Source: Flavobacteriales bacterium UBA5869
GTDB lineage: Bacteria; Bacteroidota; Bacteroidia; Flavobacteriales_D; Crocinitomicaceae
Assembly: GCA_002432565.1 (NCBI GenBank)
Contig: DJFP01000229.1
Location: 1 to 6,850, forward strand
Length of the DNA stretch: 6,850 nt
Direction: 5' to 3'
The position numbers and the translations under genes are program-made. The notes beneath the pieces were generated by a model. The model had not been told where the DNA came from. It saw nothing but the letters and a program-made list of their open reading frames with translations, and searched no databases. Each line of letters starts with the position of its first letter. Positions within the stretch are counted from its first letter, which is position 1. Shown in pieces: positions 6,799-6,850 of the stretch.

Positions 6799-6850
6799 AT
6801 GCTATTCATTCAAAAATACCTGATACTTATCCCGGCAATTGCCGGGATAA
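6799..6850 (+). CDS. start of a third tandem lipoprotein paralogue (cut off by window edge)
   Basis: Seventeen codons are visible, starting with ATG 4 nt after copy 2 stops: MLFIQKYLILIPAIAGI. This aligns with copy 1 (MLFIKRYQLLTPALIAGV), including the Pro-Ala...Ile-Ala-Gly core of the hydrophobic segment, with one codon fewer. The lipobox and mature domain lie outside the window. Assignment rests on position, start context and signal-peptide similarity only. Confidence 0.7.
   Translation, partial: MLFIQKYLILIPAIAGI
6827..6850. repeat. perfect palindrome inside the signal-peptide codons of lipoprotein copy 3
   Basis: TTATCCCGGCAA (6827-6838) is followed at once by its exact reverse complement (6839-6850), a 24-bp perfect palindrome that may extend past the edge. 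It occupies the same codons as the copy 1 hairpin and shares the CCCGGCA/TGCCGGG core, but differs in flanking base pairs, where both arms changed together. Confidence 0.7.

Noticed and set aside
3336..6850. T9SS protein plus lipoprotein array as a polymorphic toxin with immunity genes
   Set aside because: The T9SS protein ends in a sorting domain with no visible toxin domain, and lipidated proteins of this type give no specific sign of immunity function; only the array layout is reminiscent.

Overview
The window looks like a piece of a Bacteroidota genome, most likely Flavobacteriales (the style of the proteins recalls Fluviicola/Crocinitomicaceae; that family-level guess is inference). Evidence: a C-terminal type IX secretion sorting domain, a CHU_C-like domain, a tail-fibre-like 'HLPNVPSE...KVEELTLYLI' C-terminus, lipoproteins with an LFSC lipobox, and almost no recognisable Shine-Dalgarno sequences.

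Left part (1-1674, minus strand): two overlapping nucleotide-sugar genes read leftward. The promoter-proximal gene is a Gfo/Idh/MocA oxidoreductase of the WbpB/WlbA type. It overlaps by 23 nt the start of a UDP-N-acetylhexosamine 6-dehydrogenase of the TviB/WbpO type, which runs off the left edge. Together they would make UDP-HexNAc uronic acid and its 3-keto derivative, precursors of an amino-uronic acid in a surface polysaccharide. The rest of that cluster presumably lies to the left.

Middle (1675-2166): a divergent intergenic region of about 490 bp with no convincing gene. It holds a possible minus-strand promoter and a nested inverted repeat at 2023-2086.

Right part (2167-6850, plus strand): a very tight run of five genes with gaps of 1, 2, 4 and 4 nt, almost certainly one operon. 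(1) A secreted tail-fibre-like, coiled-coil-ended protein whose signal peptide is out of frame because of an A8 tract directly after its ATG. (2) An 814-residue multidomain type IX secretion substrate. (3-5) Three tandem paralogous small lipoproteins of a family I do not recognise, the third cut off by the right edge. Lipoprotein copies 1 and 3 carry strong palindromes inside the signal-peptide codons, and two paired base changes keep both stems perfect.

The most notable points are the A8 frameshift (error, phase variation or slippage), the compensated hairpins inside coding sequence, the expanding lipoprotein array with strongly conserved C-termini, and the internal CHU_C-like domain upstream of a separate type A sorting domain. 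No RNA genes, insertion sequences or CRISPR arrays are visible.
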